Assembly (NCBI GenBank): GCA_000597885.1
Contig: CP004371.1
Span: forward strand, 3,798,501-3,862,500
Length of the DNA stretch: 64,000 nucleotides
From: Flammeovirgaceae bacterium 311
Lineage (GTDB): Bacteria; Bacteroidota; Bacteroidia; Cytophagales; Cyclobacteriaceae
Direction of reading: 5' to 3'
The notes beneath the pieces were generated by a model. That model searched no databases. It saw only the letters and a list, made by a program, of their open reading frames with translations, and was not told where the DNA came from. The position numbers and the translations under genes were made by a program. Position 1 is the stretch's first letter, and every line of letters begins with the position of its first letter. This document shows positions 17,242-26,487 of the stretch, one piece after another.

Positions 17242-19275
17242 ATGAAGATAAAGCAGCTATACTTTACTGCAGCATTTATGCTGTTAACGGGCATAACCTG
17301 GGCTCAGCCTGAACCAATCAAATGGGGAAAAGTAGATCAGCAGGATCTGGAAATGAAAATTTACGAAAATGATACTACAGCCCAGGCGGTAATTTTGGGT
17401 GATTACGGCGAAGCCTATTTTACCTACAATGAAGAAAGGGGGTTTCAGCTTAATATCAAACGCCACGTTCGTATTAAAATCTTGAAGACCGGAGGCCTGG
17501 AATGGGCAAACGTAGAGCACCTGCTGTACCATAACAGCAGTAAGGTTAAAGAAGAAATGCTTGCTGTAAAGGGTACTACCTTTAATCTGGTAAACGGGAA
17601 AGAAGAAAAAAGCAAACTTTCTAAAAGTGATGTGTTTGTAGAGGCTTATAATGAGCGAGCCAACCTACACAAGTTTACAATGCCAAACGTAAAGGTTGGG
17701 TCGGTAATAGAATATGAGTACCACAAGCTTAGTGACTTTATCTATAGTTTCGAAACCTGGGTTTTTCAAAGTACTATTCCTACACGCTGGAGTGAGTTCA
17801 GAGCAAAAGTACCCGAATATTTTAGTTACAAGAATTTTATGAGCGGTCATTATGCACCGCACATTAATGAAAGCGAAACTTACCAGGACAGATTTACCTA
17901 TACCGTTACTTACAATGGAGCTGGAGGTTCAGGAATACCTAAAAAGGAACAACAGGCGGTTACACCAAATGGAATGAAATATCGCTGGGTCATGAAAGAT
18001 GTGCCGGCTCTTAAAGAAGAAGCCTATATCACCACGCTCTCCGACTATGCCTCTAAGCTTGAATTTGAACTGAATTACACAAGATTCCCACAGCAGCCGA
18101 TTAAACAATTCAGCAGCGACTGGGATAAGCTGAGCAAGGGATTTCTGGAGGCGAATCGCTTTGGCGGAGAGCTTAAAAAGCAAAAACATGTAAGTGAGCT
18201 GGTGGCATCTTTAACAGCAGGCAAGCAAAAGCCGGAAGAAAAGATGCTGGCTTTATATGCTTTTATACAGCAGAACATTAAGTACAACGGCCAGGAGCGC
18301 GTGTATATGACTAAAGGCTTTAAAGAAGTAGTGGCTAAAAAAGAAGGGAATGCTGCAGAAATAAACCTGCTGTTAACAGCCATGCTGCGCGAGGCAGGGC
18401 TTCAGGCCAATCCTGTGATCATGAGTACCCGCAGGCATGGCAGAATCAACCCTATAATTCCCCTGGAAAAAGACTTCAACTATGTGATATGCCATGTAAA
18501 CATGGGCGAAAACCAATACCTGCTGTTGGATGCCACAGATCCTTTCCAGCCCCTGGGTACGTTGCCCTATCGCTGCATGAACGACAGAGGAAGGCTTGTT
18601 GCAGATGACTATACAAGTTGGGTTACGCTGCTGAATAAAGAGAAAAATTCATCTTTTTTAAAAGCTAATTTGAAAGTAATGCCTAATGGTACTATGGCTG
18701 GTACCCTTACTTATATGCTGGATGGTTATGAGGCAGTAAACGTCCGCAAAAAAATGTTCAGCGATGGGGAAGCCAAGTATCTGGAAAAATTTTCAGGCAA
18801 TAAAGCTAACTGGCTGGTAAAGGAATATAAGGTTGATAATTTTAAGAATGTGTACGAGAAACTGGAGGAACACTTTACGCTGGAAATTATGAATAAGGCC
18901 ACTCCTGCAGGAAATAAGCTGTATGTATCGCTGCTGCCGGAAGGGGTAGATGAAAACAGCCCCTTTAAAATGGACGATCGGAAGTTTCCTGTAAACTTTG
19001 GCTGCCCTACCGAAAACATGCTCATGTACGAGATAGAACTGCCCGCTGGCTATGTGGTAGAGCAATTGCCGGAGCCTGCCATGATGGTGCTGCCTGATAA
19101 ATCGGCTGTTTTTCGCTTTAATGTAGCGCAGCTGGGAAATAAGCTGAGTGTAACCAGTACGCTGCAGATCAAAAAGCCGGTTTACACAGCCGAAGATTAC
19201 GGTGCCTTAAAGCAATTTTACCAGCTCATGCTGGCCAAACAAAATGAACAGGTGGTGTTAACGAAGCAAAATTAG
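17242..19275 (+). CDS. DUF3857/transglutaminase-like secreted protein, catalytically degenerate
   Basis: The 677-residue protein has a signal peptide (MKIKQLYFTAAFMLLTGITW...AQ), an N-terminal DUF3857 beta domain and a transglutaminase-like domain near 330-435. The usual catalytic GDC is GNA (Asn370-Ala371) and the usual His is Tyr414 (FNYVI); only the third acid (Asp430 in LLLDATDP) remains. It is therefore predicted to be inactive and probably binds substrate or protein. A C-terminal DUF3858-like beta region follows. It ends 9 bases before the next gene, which encodes an apparently active homologue, and both are probably expressed together. The cargo is unknown. Confidence 0.85.
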   Translation: MKIKQLYFTAAFMLLTGITWAQPEPIKWGKVDQQDLEMKIYENDTTAQAVILGDYGEAYFTYNEERGFQLNIKRHVRIKILKTGGLEWANVEHLLYHNSSKVKEEMLAVKGTTFNLVNGKEEKSKLSKSDVFVEAYNERANLHKFTMPNVKVGSVIEYEYHKLSDFIYSFETWVFQSTIPTRWSEFRAKVPEYFSYKNFMSGHYAPHINESETYQDRFTYTVTYNGAGGSGIPKKEQQAVTPNGMKYRWVMKDVPALKEEAYITTLSDYASKLEFELNYTRFPQQPIKQFSSDWDKLSKGFLEANRFGGELKKQKHVSELVASLTAGKQKPEEKMLALYAFIQQNIKYNGQERVYMTKGFKEVVAKKEGNAAEINLLLTAMLREAGLQANPVIMSTRRHGRINPIIPLEKDFNYVICHVNMGENQYLLLDATDPFQPLGTLPYRCMNDRGRLVADDYTSWVTLLNKEKNSSFLKANLKVMPNGTMAGTLTYMLDGYEAVNVRKKMFSDGEAKYLEKFSGNKANWLVKEYKVDNFKNVYEKLEEHFTLEIMNKATPAGNKLYVSLLPEGVDENSPFKMDDRKFPVNFGCPTENMLMYEIELPAGYVVEQLPEPAMMVLPDKSAVFRFNVAQLGNKLSVTSTLQIKKPVYTAEDYGALKQFYQLMLAKQNEQVVLTKQN

Positions 19276-19284
19276 CAAGTGCAG

Positions 19285-21216
19285 ATGCCACACAAACTTT
19301 ACACACTGCTAATGCTGATAAGCCTGCTGCCTTTGCAGCAGGCTTTAGCAGTTACCGGACCTGGCAACCAATACCCGGCTGCTCAGATTCCGGAAGAGCT
19401 GAAGAGGGGAGCCAATGCCGTAATCAGGGAAGAAATTACAACCTTCAAAATTGTTAGCACCGGAAAAGCACTGGAGACTTATACAAAAGTAATTACCGTG
19501 CTAAACCCGCAGGGCGATGATGAAGCCCTGATGTTTGCGCCTTATAATCAGCTGGACAAGCTTAAGAAATTAGAAGGAGTACTTTATGACGCCAGCGGCA
19601 AACTGGTGCGTAAGCTGAAGAATGCCGATGTCTCCGACCATAGCTATAATGATGGTGGCCTGATCAATGACATCAGGTACAAAATTGGCAGACTCAAGCA
19701 TAACAGCTACCCCTATACGGTAGCCTGGTTTACGGAAGGGGAAACGGGCAACATGATGTTTTACCCGGAGTGGCAGCCACCGGTAGAAGAAAAAATAGGG
19801 GTTGAGCAGGCACAGCTGGAGATTGTCTGTCCGGCAGGATTTGCCTTAAGACATCGTACCCATGGACTGCAAGATCCGCAAATTTCTAGTGAAGCAGACG
19901 GCAGCAAGCGTTATCTGTGGAAAGTAGAGAAGCTGGCACCCGGGGAGCCCGAGCCCCATGCTCCTTTCTGGCAAAGCGAAGCCTATGTGTTAACTGCTCC
20001 GGCAGAGTTCGAAGTGGATGGCTATAAAGGAAATATGGAAAGCTGGCAGCAACTGGGTGTGTTTATGAATCAGCTCTTAAAAGGAAGAGATGTTTTAACC
20101 CCTGAGGCTGAAAGTAAAGTAAAGCAGCTCACCAGTGGCCTGGCCACTCCTGAGGAAAAAGTAAAAGCGGTTTATGAATACATGCAACAAAACACGCGCT
20201 ATGTAAGCATTCAGCTGGGGATAGGGGGCTGGCAGCCATTCGAAGCTTCTTTTGTAGCCCAAAAAGGCTACGGCGATTGTAAAGCACTCAGTAATTATAC
20301 CAAAGCCCTGCTGAAAAGTGTGGGAATCCCTTCTTACTATACCATTATCCATGCAGGTGCAGACGGAACAAACAGCGTTGTTGCAGATTTTCCGAAACGC
20401 TATTTTAACCACGTGATACTCTGTGTACCCCTGGAAAAAGATACGATCTGGCTGGAGTGTACCAGCCAGACAAACCCATTTAACCATATGGGAAGTTTTA
20501 CCGGAAACAGAAAAGCCCTGCTGGTTACAGAAGAGGGAGGCAAGCTTGTAAACACCCGCACCTATAACGCAGCAGATAACTACCGCTATACCAAAACCAC
20601 GGTAGATCTTGAACAGGAACAGCCGCAGTACGAGCTTTCCCGCAGCTTTGGCGGTATCCAGTTCGATTTGCCTTATGAGGTGATGCGTGCAGATCCGCAG
20701 AATCAGAAAAAGTGGTTATATGAGCATGCAGACCTGCCTGAGGTTACTATTAAGCAGCATAATTTGCAAAAAGCAGCAGGTGCAGCGCCTGTAATGCTGC
20801 TGAAGGCAGAGGGTGTGTTACAGGAAAAACAAATAAGATCGGGTACCCGCATGTTCCTGCCGCTAAGCATCAACAAGTTTCCACTGAAGGCACCCCGTCC
20901 AATGGCAAACCGAAAAACAGATTTTGAACAGGAGTGGGGCTACACCTATTCCGATACGCTCATATATAAGGTGCCTGCCAGCTATACCCTGGAGCACCTG
21001 CCAGAGCCGCAGCTTACCAAGACTGATTTTGGTGAATATTCCCTGAAAGCTGAATATAGAAAAGGAGAGCTCATCAGTATTGCTACCTTACAGCTAAAAG
21101 ATGGTCTTTACCCTGCCGCCAGGTATGCAGAGTGGGTAGCCTTTATACAGCAGGTAAGAAGTGCCCATGCCACAAAAGCAGTGCTGGTGCAGGCTCCTCA
21201 GGCAGCCTCGGAATAA
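19285..21216 (+). CDS. DUF3857/transglutaminase-like secreted protein with intact triad
   Basis: The product is 643 residues from ATG 19285; a GTG at 19279 would add two residues. The signal peptide is MPHKLYTLLMLISLLPLQQA... The DUF3857 domain precedes a transglutaminase-like core with KGYGDCKALSNY (Cys332), FNHVI (His376) and WLECTSQ (Glu391 replacing the usual Asp), a plausible cysteine protease/transglutaminase triad. It forms an operon with the degenerate homologue upstream. The pair probably acts in the periplasm or at the outer membrane. An intrinsic terminator follows at 21251. Confidence 0.86.
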   Translation: MPHKLYTLLMLISLLPLQQALAVTGPGNQYPAAQIPEELKRGANAVIREEITTFKIVSTGKALETYTKVITVLNPQGDDEALMFAPYNQLDKLKKLEGVLYDASGKLVRKLKNADVSDHSYNDGGLINDIRYKIGRLKHNSYPYTVAWFTEGETGNMMFYPEWQPPVEEKIGVEQAQLEIVCPAGFALRHRTHGLQDPQISSEADGSKRYLWKVEKLAPGEPEPHAPFWQSEAYVLTAPAEFEVDGYKGNMESWQQLGVFMNQLLKGRDVLTPEAESKVKQLTSGLATPEEKVKAVYEYMQQNTRYVSIQLGIGGWQPFEASFVAQKGYGDCKALSNYTKALLKSVGIPSYYTIIHAGADGTNSVVADFPKRYFNHVILCVPLEKDTIWLECTSQTNPFNHMGSFTGNRKALLVTEEGGKLVNTRTYNAADNYRYTKTTVDLEQEQPQYELSRSFGGIQFDLPYEVMRADPQNQKKWLYEHADLPEVTIKQHNLQKAAGAAPVMLLKAEGVLQEKQIRSGTRMFLPLSINKFPLKAPRPMANRKTDFEQEWGYTYSDTLIYKVPASYTLEHLPEPQLTKTDFGEYSLKAEYRKGELISIATLQLKDGLYPAARYAEWVAFIQQVRSAHATKAVLVQAPQAASE

Positions 21217-21250
21217 TACCCCCCGGAGTACCGGCTTTGTTAAAACTTTC

Positions 21251-21284
21251 CAGCCAGCAAATCTTTTCGCTGGCTGTTTTTTTT
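21251..21284 (+). terminator. Intrinsic terminator after the DUF3857 pair
   Basis: The 8-bp perfect stem CAGCCAGC (21251-21258)/GCTGGCTG (21269-21276) has a 10-base loop and is followed by eight T residues. Confidence 0.92.
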
Positions 21285-21454
21285 AGCAGCTCCTTATAAT
21301 TTCCTAAACAGAATTTCAGTTTCAGTTGTAGGGCAAAACCTGCAAATTTGCCCCGGTGGTGGTACATAATGCAGCTTATCAATTGCCAGGCTCCCAAAAA
21401 AAAAGAGGTGGTATGCATTTTTTCCTATATTGGGGCAAACAAACCTTTTTCTTT

Positions 21455-23362
21455 ATGATTCTTAGGATGCTGTCTCTGGCTTGTATAGCAGCTATAGTTA
21501 CCACCAGCTGTGCCGGACCAAGCGAACAAACTGCTAATGAACCTACTACATCTAAAGTTGTGCAAGATATTCATTCTCATGCCCGCCCCGATCAGGCTGT
21601 TGTAAAGCACCTGAACTGGGATGCCAAAATAGATTTTGGAAAAAAGGAAATAGAAGCTGTAGCGCGTTTAGACATTGAAGCTACCCGCGGAACCAATGAG
21701 CTAATCCTGGACTCCAAGGGACTGGAGATAGAGCGTGTAACCCTTGGTGAGCAGGAAGAAATGGGCACTTTTGAGATCGGTGCGTTCAATGAACACATGG
21801 GCAGCCCCCTTAAAATAAAGATCAAACCTAACACAAAGCGGGTTAACGTTTACTACAAAACAGGCCCCGATGCCGAAGCCCTGCAATGGCTGGCCCCGGA
21901 GCAGACGGCAGGCAAAGAGCATCCATTCCTTTTTACCCAATCTCAGGCCATACTGGCCCGCAGCTGGGTGCCTATACAAGACTCACCCGGCATACGCTTT
22001 ACCTACGAAGCTACCGTGCAGGTACCGCCAGCACTGATGGCACTCATGAGTGCCGAAAACCCAACGCGGCGTAATGTGTCTGGTATCTATAAATTTAAAA
22101 TGGACCAGCCCATTCCGGCCTACCTGCTGGCTCTGTCCGTAGGCGATCTGGAATTTTCGTCTATCAGCGCCCGTACCGGGGTGTATGCAGAGCCCTCTAT
22201 GATCAAAGAATCTGCCTATGAATTTGCAGAACTGGATAAAATGCTGGTAGCAGCAGAAGAGCTCTACGGCCCCTACCGCTGGGAGCGCTACGACCTGATA
22301 GTATTGCCTCCCAGCTTTCCTTTCGGAGGCATGGAAAATCCACGCTTAACCTTTGCCACGCCAACTATTCTGGCCGGCGACCGCTCGCTGACCTCACTGG
22401 TTGCACATGAGCTGGCGCATAGCTGGAGCGGTAATCTGGTAACTAATGCTACCTGGAATGATTTCTGGCTGAATGAGGGCTTTACCGTCTACTTTGAGCG
22501 GCGTATTATGGAGTCTCTGTATGGCAAAGATTACGCTGACATGTTGGCAGTACTTGGCAGACATGACCTGGAAGAAACAGTAGCCCTGCTTAAACAAGAA
22601 AATAAGGCAGCAGATACAAAACTGTATCTCAGCCTGGAGGGGCGGAGCCCCGATGATGGCATGACAGACGTTGCCTATGAAAAAGGCTATTTCCTGCTGC
22701 GGTACCTGGAAGATCAGGTAGGCCGTGAAAAGTGGGATGCATTCCTGCGGGAATATTTCGATAAGAATGCCTTCAGCACCATGACAACAGAGGCCTTCCT
22801 GACCTATCTGTCTGATAATTTATTGAAACCCAATAACCTGAGTGCAGATGAGCTTGGCCTAGAGCGTTGGGTTTATGAGGAGGGGCTGCCAGATAGCATG
22901 CCAGTGGTTACTTCAGAACGCTTTCAGCAGGTAGAGCAGGCGCTGGAGCAATGGAGGGGAGGCACTCCTGCCAGCCAGCTGGATACCAACGACTGGTCGT
23001 CGCATGAGTGGCTGCACTTTATCCGCAACCTGCCCGAAACGCTAAGCCAGCAGCAGCTGACCGAACTGGATGCCGCCTTTGGATTTACCAATTCCGGTAA
23101 CTCTGAAATATTGGCAGCATGGTTTATACACGCCATCGCCCATGATTATGAGCCTGCTTATGCAGCCTTAGACCGCTTTTTAAATAAGGTAGGGCGCCGT
23201 AAGTTTTTAGCTCCTATCTATAGAAAGTTAGCAGAAACAGAAAAAGGTAAAGAGCTGGCACTCAACATCTATCGCAGGGCCCGAACTAACTATCACTTTG
23301 TGTCAGTAAGCTCTATCGATAAAATAGTGGGGTATAAAGAATTACAGGAGAAGGATAAATGA
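21455..23362 (+). CDS. M1 family metallopeptidase lipoprotein (LTA4H-like aminopeptidase)
   Basis: From ATG 21455 the product is 635 residues with a lipoprotein signal, MILRMLSLACIAAIVTTSC, cleaved before Cys19; earlier in-frame starts would bury it. The M1 substrate motif is GGMEN, and the zinc site is H318-E319-x2-H322 with Glu341, 18 residues after the second His (HELAHSWSGN...WLNEGF). The GGMENPRL block and a C-terminal helical domain match the leukotriene A4 hydrolase subgroup. It probably trims N-terminal residues of peptides at the cell surface or in the periplasm. It stands alone between terminators. Confidence 0.93.
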   Translation: MILRMLSLACIAAIVTTSCAGPSEQTANEPTTSKVVQDIHSHARPDQAVVKHLNWDAKIDFGKKEIEAVARLDIEATRGTNELILDSKGLEIERVTLGEQEEMGTFEIGAFNEHMGSPLKIKIKPNTKRVNVYYKTGPDAEALQWLAPEQTAGKEHPFLFTQSQAILARSWVPIQDSPGIRFTYEATVQVPPALMALMSAENPTRRNVSGIYKFKMDQPIPAYLLALSVGDLEFSSISARTGVYAEPSMIKESAYEFAELDKMLVAAEELYGPYRWERYDLIVLPPSFPFGGMENPRLTFATPTILAGDRSLTSLVAHELAHSWSGNLVTNATWNDFWLNEGFTVYFERRIMESLYGKDYADMLAVLGRHDLEETVALLKQENKAADTKLYLSLEGRSPDDGMTDVAYEKGYFLLRYLEDQVGREKWDAFLREYFDKNAFSTMTTEAFLTYLSDNLLKPNNLSADELGLERWVYEEGLPDSMPVVTSERFQQVEQALEQWRGGTPASQLDTNDWSSHEWLHFIRNLPETLSQQQLTELDAAFGFTNSGNSEILAAWFIHAIAHDYEPAYAALDRFLNKVGRRKFLAPIYRKLAETEKGKELALNIYRRARTNYHFVSVSSIDKIVGYKELQEKDK

Positions 23363-23500
23363 TGTAATGTTTTGTAGAAAAAAATATTATTTTATTTTTG
23401 ATAAAGTAAGCCCAACAGGCTTTTATCCTCAAAAACAGGAGCAGAGCGTTTTTAAGGCTTATGTAAAAACATCTCTTTTGCTGTAAGATGAAAATTGTAT

Positions 23501-23536
23501 TTTGCTGAAGAGATAATCTAGATTTTTATATCTTTG
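23501..23536 (+). promoter_or_regulatory. Possible Bacteroidota promoter for the receiver gene
   Basis: TATCTTTG at 23529-23536 matches the TAnnTTTG -7 consensus exactly. TTTG at 23501-23504 could be the -33 element, with a rather long 24-base spacer. The box lies 80 bases before the receiver gene start. Confidence 0.45.
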
Positions 23537-23616
23537 TATACTACAGTTGGTACATATTTTGTGCTTACGGGGGGAGAATGCATTGTTTGTGCTGTAATTT
23601 TAGCGTGAAGTAGCAA

Positions 23617-24042
23617 ATGAGCCAGGAGAAGATTAACCACATTTTGCTTGTAGACGACGATGAGATCCATAGCAACCTTTGCTATGAGCTTATCCTGCGT
23701 GCAGGGATTGCCAACAACGTTACCATATTTAACGATGCGGAAGAGGCACTCTCCTACCTGAGAAATAATGTAGGAAATACGGAGGGGCTTCCAGACCTTA
23801 TTTTTCTGGATATCAATATGCCCTTTATGGATGGCTGGGATTTTCTGGATTCCTACGAGGAGTTCAGGGCAAAAATGGGAAAAGATATTATGCTGATCCT
23901 GCTTACCTCATCTGTTTATAAAAACGATATTGAGAAAGCCAAACAGTATAAGGCGGTGGCAGAGTATATCAAAACACCCATCTCTATCGATAAGCTGATC
24001 CAGACAAGGAACGATTATTTCAAGCATTTAAAAACTGCATAA
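23617..24042 (+). CDS. Stand-alone response regulator receiver protein
   Basis: This 141-residue CheY/Rcp1-like protein has the acidic pair in LLVDDDEIH, the phospho-acceptor Asp in LIFLDINMPFMDGWDF, the Thr/Ser in LLTSS and the Lys in YIKTPIS. There is no output domain. It may act by protein contact downstream of a kinase, for example the PAS kinase at 14550, though nothing in the sequence pairs them. It has its own terminator at 24046. Confidence 0.93.
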   Translation: MSQEKINHILLVDDDEIHSNLCYELILRAGIANNVTIFNDAEEALSYLRNNVGNTEGLPDLIFLDINMPFMDGWDFLDSYEEFRAKMGKDIMLILLTSSVYKNDIEKAKQYKAVAEYIKTPISIDKLIQTRNDYFKHLKTA

Positions 24043-24045
24043 TAT

Positions 24046-24079
24046 AAAAAGCTGACGTTCCGAAAACGTCAGCTTTTTT
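24046..24079. terminator. Strong bidirectional terminator
   Basis: The perfect 14-bp stem AAAAAGCTGACGTT (24046-24059)/AACGTCAGCTTTTT (24065-24078) has a 5-base loop. It begins directly after the receiver stop codon. Confidence 0.93.
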
Positions 24080-24327
24080 ATTTTTTTATCTCTGAACAAA
24101 GCATGTTGTAATTTTTAGGCGAAAAAACCGAAAACAACATACAGGAAGCCACATTAAATCGTTATTCTTTCCAGTAAAATACTTAACTTTCAAAAGAAGC
24201 CCCATTTGTAGAGTCTGGTGGCAGTAAAGTTTTATAGCCACAGGCTATCTTTCTGCTGTATTAGTTTTACAACAAACAATTAATTTATCCTCAATTACTG
24301 GAACAGGGTGCGATTGCTGAAGATATT

Positions 24328-26427
24328 ATGAGAAAGAATCAATTTTTAAATCTGTTAGCCTTACTGTTGGTGCTCCTGGTGGCAAGCTGTAGTCCTTACA
24401 AAAAGGGTTTACAAAGTTATCAGCTGGGAGAGTATCAGGTAGCAATTGAGCAGTTTAAAAAAGCGGGAGATAATAACCCCAAGGCCAATTTCTATATAGC
24501 CGAATCCTACAGATTATCTAACCGTATTGGTGAGGCAGAGCCTTATTATGCTGCTGCACTGCAGGGCGACCTGCAAGACGAAGAAGCCCGCTTCTACTAT
24601 GGCTATGCCCTGAAGGCCAACAGCAAGTATACCGAAGCCCGTCAGCAGTTCCAGAACTACCTGCAGAGTTCGCCCAGAAACGAAGAGTTTAAGCAGCGTT
24701 CAAACAAGGAGCTAAGTAACCTGCAGGCCCTAAGCGACATCTTAAGCCGCGAGCCTGTATTTCAAATAAAGCACCTGCCCGAAATAAACACGCCGGAATC
24801 TGAATATGGTGCTGTTGCCCGCGGAAACGAATTATACTTTACCTCTTCGCGCAGCAGCGATAAAACGAACAAGGCTACCGGTAAATCTTTCACCAACCTG
24901 TACAAGGCAAATGTAGGCCAGGCCATGGAAGTAGTACCTACAACGGTACAGGAACTTCCGGCTGCCTTTAACCTCCCCGATCGTGCAGAAGGTACCATTG
25001 CTTTCAGCCCCGATGGCAATACCATGGTATTTGCCAGAGGCAATGCCAAAGGCAAAAAAGGAGGAGAAGAAGTAAATCTGTACATCAGCTATTTCCGCAA
25101 TGAGCAGTGGTCTGAGCCCCAGATTCTGCCCATCAATGACCTGCGTTCCTGGGATAGCACGCCTGCTTTTAGCCGCAATGGCAAAACCCTCTACTTTGCC
25201 TCCAACCGCCGTGGTGGTATGGGTGGTGTAGACCTCTATTCCGCCCAGCTGGATGCCAGAGGAAACTGGGGCAGGGTACAAAATCTCGGTAAAGATATCA
25301 ATACCGCAGGCAACGAAATGTTTCCCTATGTATCGGTAGATAACAGGCTTTATTTCAGCTCAGATGGCCACCCCGGCCTTGGTGGACTTGATCTCTTTAT
25401 TGCTACCCGCCGCGATGGCAAGGTTTACATCGAGAACCTTAGTGAGCCCATGAACAGCCCGGCCGATGATTTTGGCCTGAGCTACTTTACCCTCGATAAA
25501 GGTTACTTCTCCAGCAACAGAGATGGTGGTGCCGGCGATGATGATATCTATGCGTTCATCAACAACTCCCCAGACCTGAAGATTGTAAACTACTACCTGG
25601 CAGGTGTAACCTACACCACCGACGAAAACAACAAGCAGGTAATTTTACCTAATGTACAGGTGCGCCTGATGGATAATGAGCAACGCCAGCAGGATGTTGT
25701 AGTATCTGATGAACAGGGCCGCTTCCGCTTTCAGCTGGAAGAAGGTGTACCGCAGTTCCTGATTATTGGTGAGCGCCAGGATTACTTTACCACCCGTAAA
25801 GAAATCTCTATGGAAGGCCGTTACCTTGATCGCACTAAGCTGAAGGAATTCAAGACAGATACTACCTATTATGCAGATCTGCTCCTTGACAAGATCGTAC
25901 TGGATAAAGCTATTGTGCTTGAAAACATTTATTACGATTTTGATAAAGCAGAAATCAGGCAGGATGCTGCCAGGGAGCTGGATAAGCTGGTAACCGTACT
26001 CAAAGACAACCCTCAGCTGGTTATTGAGCTAAGCTCTCATACCGACTCCCGCGGTGATGTGGCCTACAACATAGACCTTTCGCAGCGCCGTGCAGAATCT
26101 GCCGTGCAGTATATTATTGCCAATGGTGTAGATGCCAGGCGTATTGCAGCCCGAGGCTATGGCAAAACAAGGCCAATCATCGAAAATGCAGAAACCGAAG
26201 ACGAGCACCAGATTAACCGCCGTACTGAATTTAAAGTAACCGAAATTACACCAGAGGCACAGGTGGTAAGGCCGCAGGAGGATGCAGCAGAGGAAGAAGG
26301 CGTTCCGGTAATTGTTGACCCCGAGCAACAACAGACTCCGGCAAGACAAAGAGAGTCTAAACCGGAAAAACCCAGGAAACCAGAGCGTGATGCCGTATTC
26401 GACGAACTGAATGGCGACGGCAGATAA
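24328..26427 (+). CDS. PorE-like TPR/PD40/OmpA lipoprotein
   Basis: The 699-residue lipoprotein has signal MRKNQFLNLLALLLVLLVAS before Cys21. Domains in order: TPR-like repeats (about 25-130), a PD40/WD40-like beta-propeller (150-410, with repeats such as PAFSRNGKTLYFASNRRGG), a carboxypeptidase-regulatory-like beta domain (about 430-500) and a C-terminal OmpA domain (530-650: YYDFDKAEIRQDAARELDKL, then SHTDSRGDVAYN). The order is that of PorE, a peptidoglycan-anchored component of the type IX secretion system, so a T9SS or envelope-anchoring role is likely. Close paralogues with the same order exist, so I withhold the symbol. The tail is charged and Pro-rich. Confidence 0.88.
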   Translation: MRKNQFLNLLALLLVLLVASCSPYKKGLQSYQLGEYQVAIEQFKKAGDNNPKANFYIAESYRLSNRIGEAEPYYAAALQGDLQDEEARFYYGYALKANSKYTEARQQFQNYLQSSPRNEEFKQRSNKELSNLQALSDILSREPVFQIKHLPEINTPESEYGAVARGNELYFTSSRSSDKTNKATGKSFTNLYKANVGQAMEVVPTTVQELPAAFNLPDRAEGTIAFSPDGNTMVFARGNAKGKKGGEEVNLYISYFRNEQWSEPQILPINDLRSWDSTPAFSRNGKTLYFASNRRGGMGGVDLYSAQLDARGNWGRVQNLGKDINTAGNEMFPYVSVDNRLYFSSDGHPGLGGLDLFIATRRDGKVYIENLSEPMNSPADDFGLSYFTLDKGYFSSNRDGGAGDDDIYAFINNSPDLKIVNYYLAGVTYTTDENNKQVILPNVQVRLMDNEQRQQDVVVSDEQGRFRFQLEEGVPQFLIIGERQDYFTTRKEISMEGRYLDRTKLKEFKTDTTYYADLLLDKIVLDKAIVLENIYYDFDKAEIRQDAARELDKLVTVLKDNPQLVIELSSHTDSRGDVAYNIDLSQRRAESAVQYIIANGVDARRIAARGYGKTRPIIENAETEDEHQINRRTEFKVTEITPEAQVVRPQEDAAEEEGVPVIVDPEQQQTPARQRESKPEKPRKPERDAVFDELNGDGR

Positions 26428-26451
26428 TATCAGGAATAAATATTAGAAAAG

Positions 26452-26473
26452 TGCCCGGCATGCCGGGCATTTT
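26452..26473 (+). terminator. Palindromic terminator after the OmpA-family gene
   Basis: TGCCCGGCA (26452-26460) is directly followed by its reverse complement TGCCGGGCA (26461-26469), then TTTTG. The gap to purM is only 18 bases, so this also separates purM from readthrough. Confidence 0.75.
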
Positions 26474-26474
26474 G

Positions 26475-26482
26475 TATTTTTG
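26475..26482 (+). promoter_or_regulatory. -7 promoter box directly before purM
   Basis: TATTTTTG matches TAnnTTTG exactly and ends 5 bases before the purM ATG at 26488. If used, transcription would begin at or beside the start codon. No -33 TTG was found at the expected distance because the terminator stem occupies it. Confidence 0.4.
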
Positions 26483-26487
26483 CCCCT

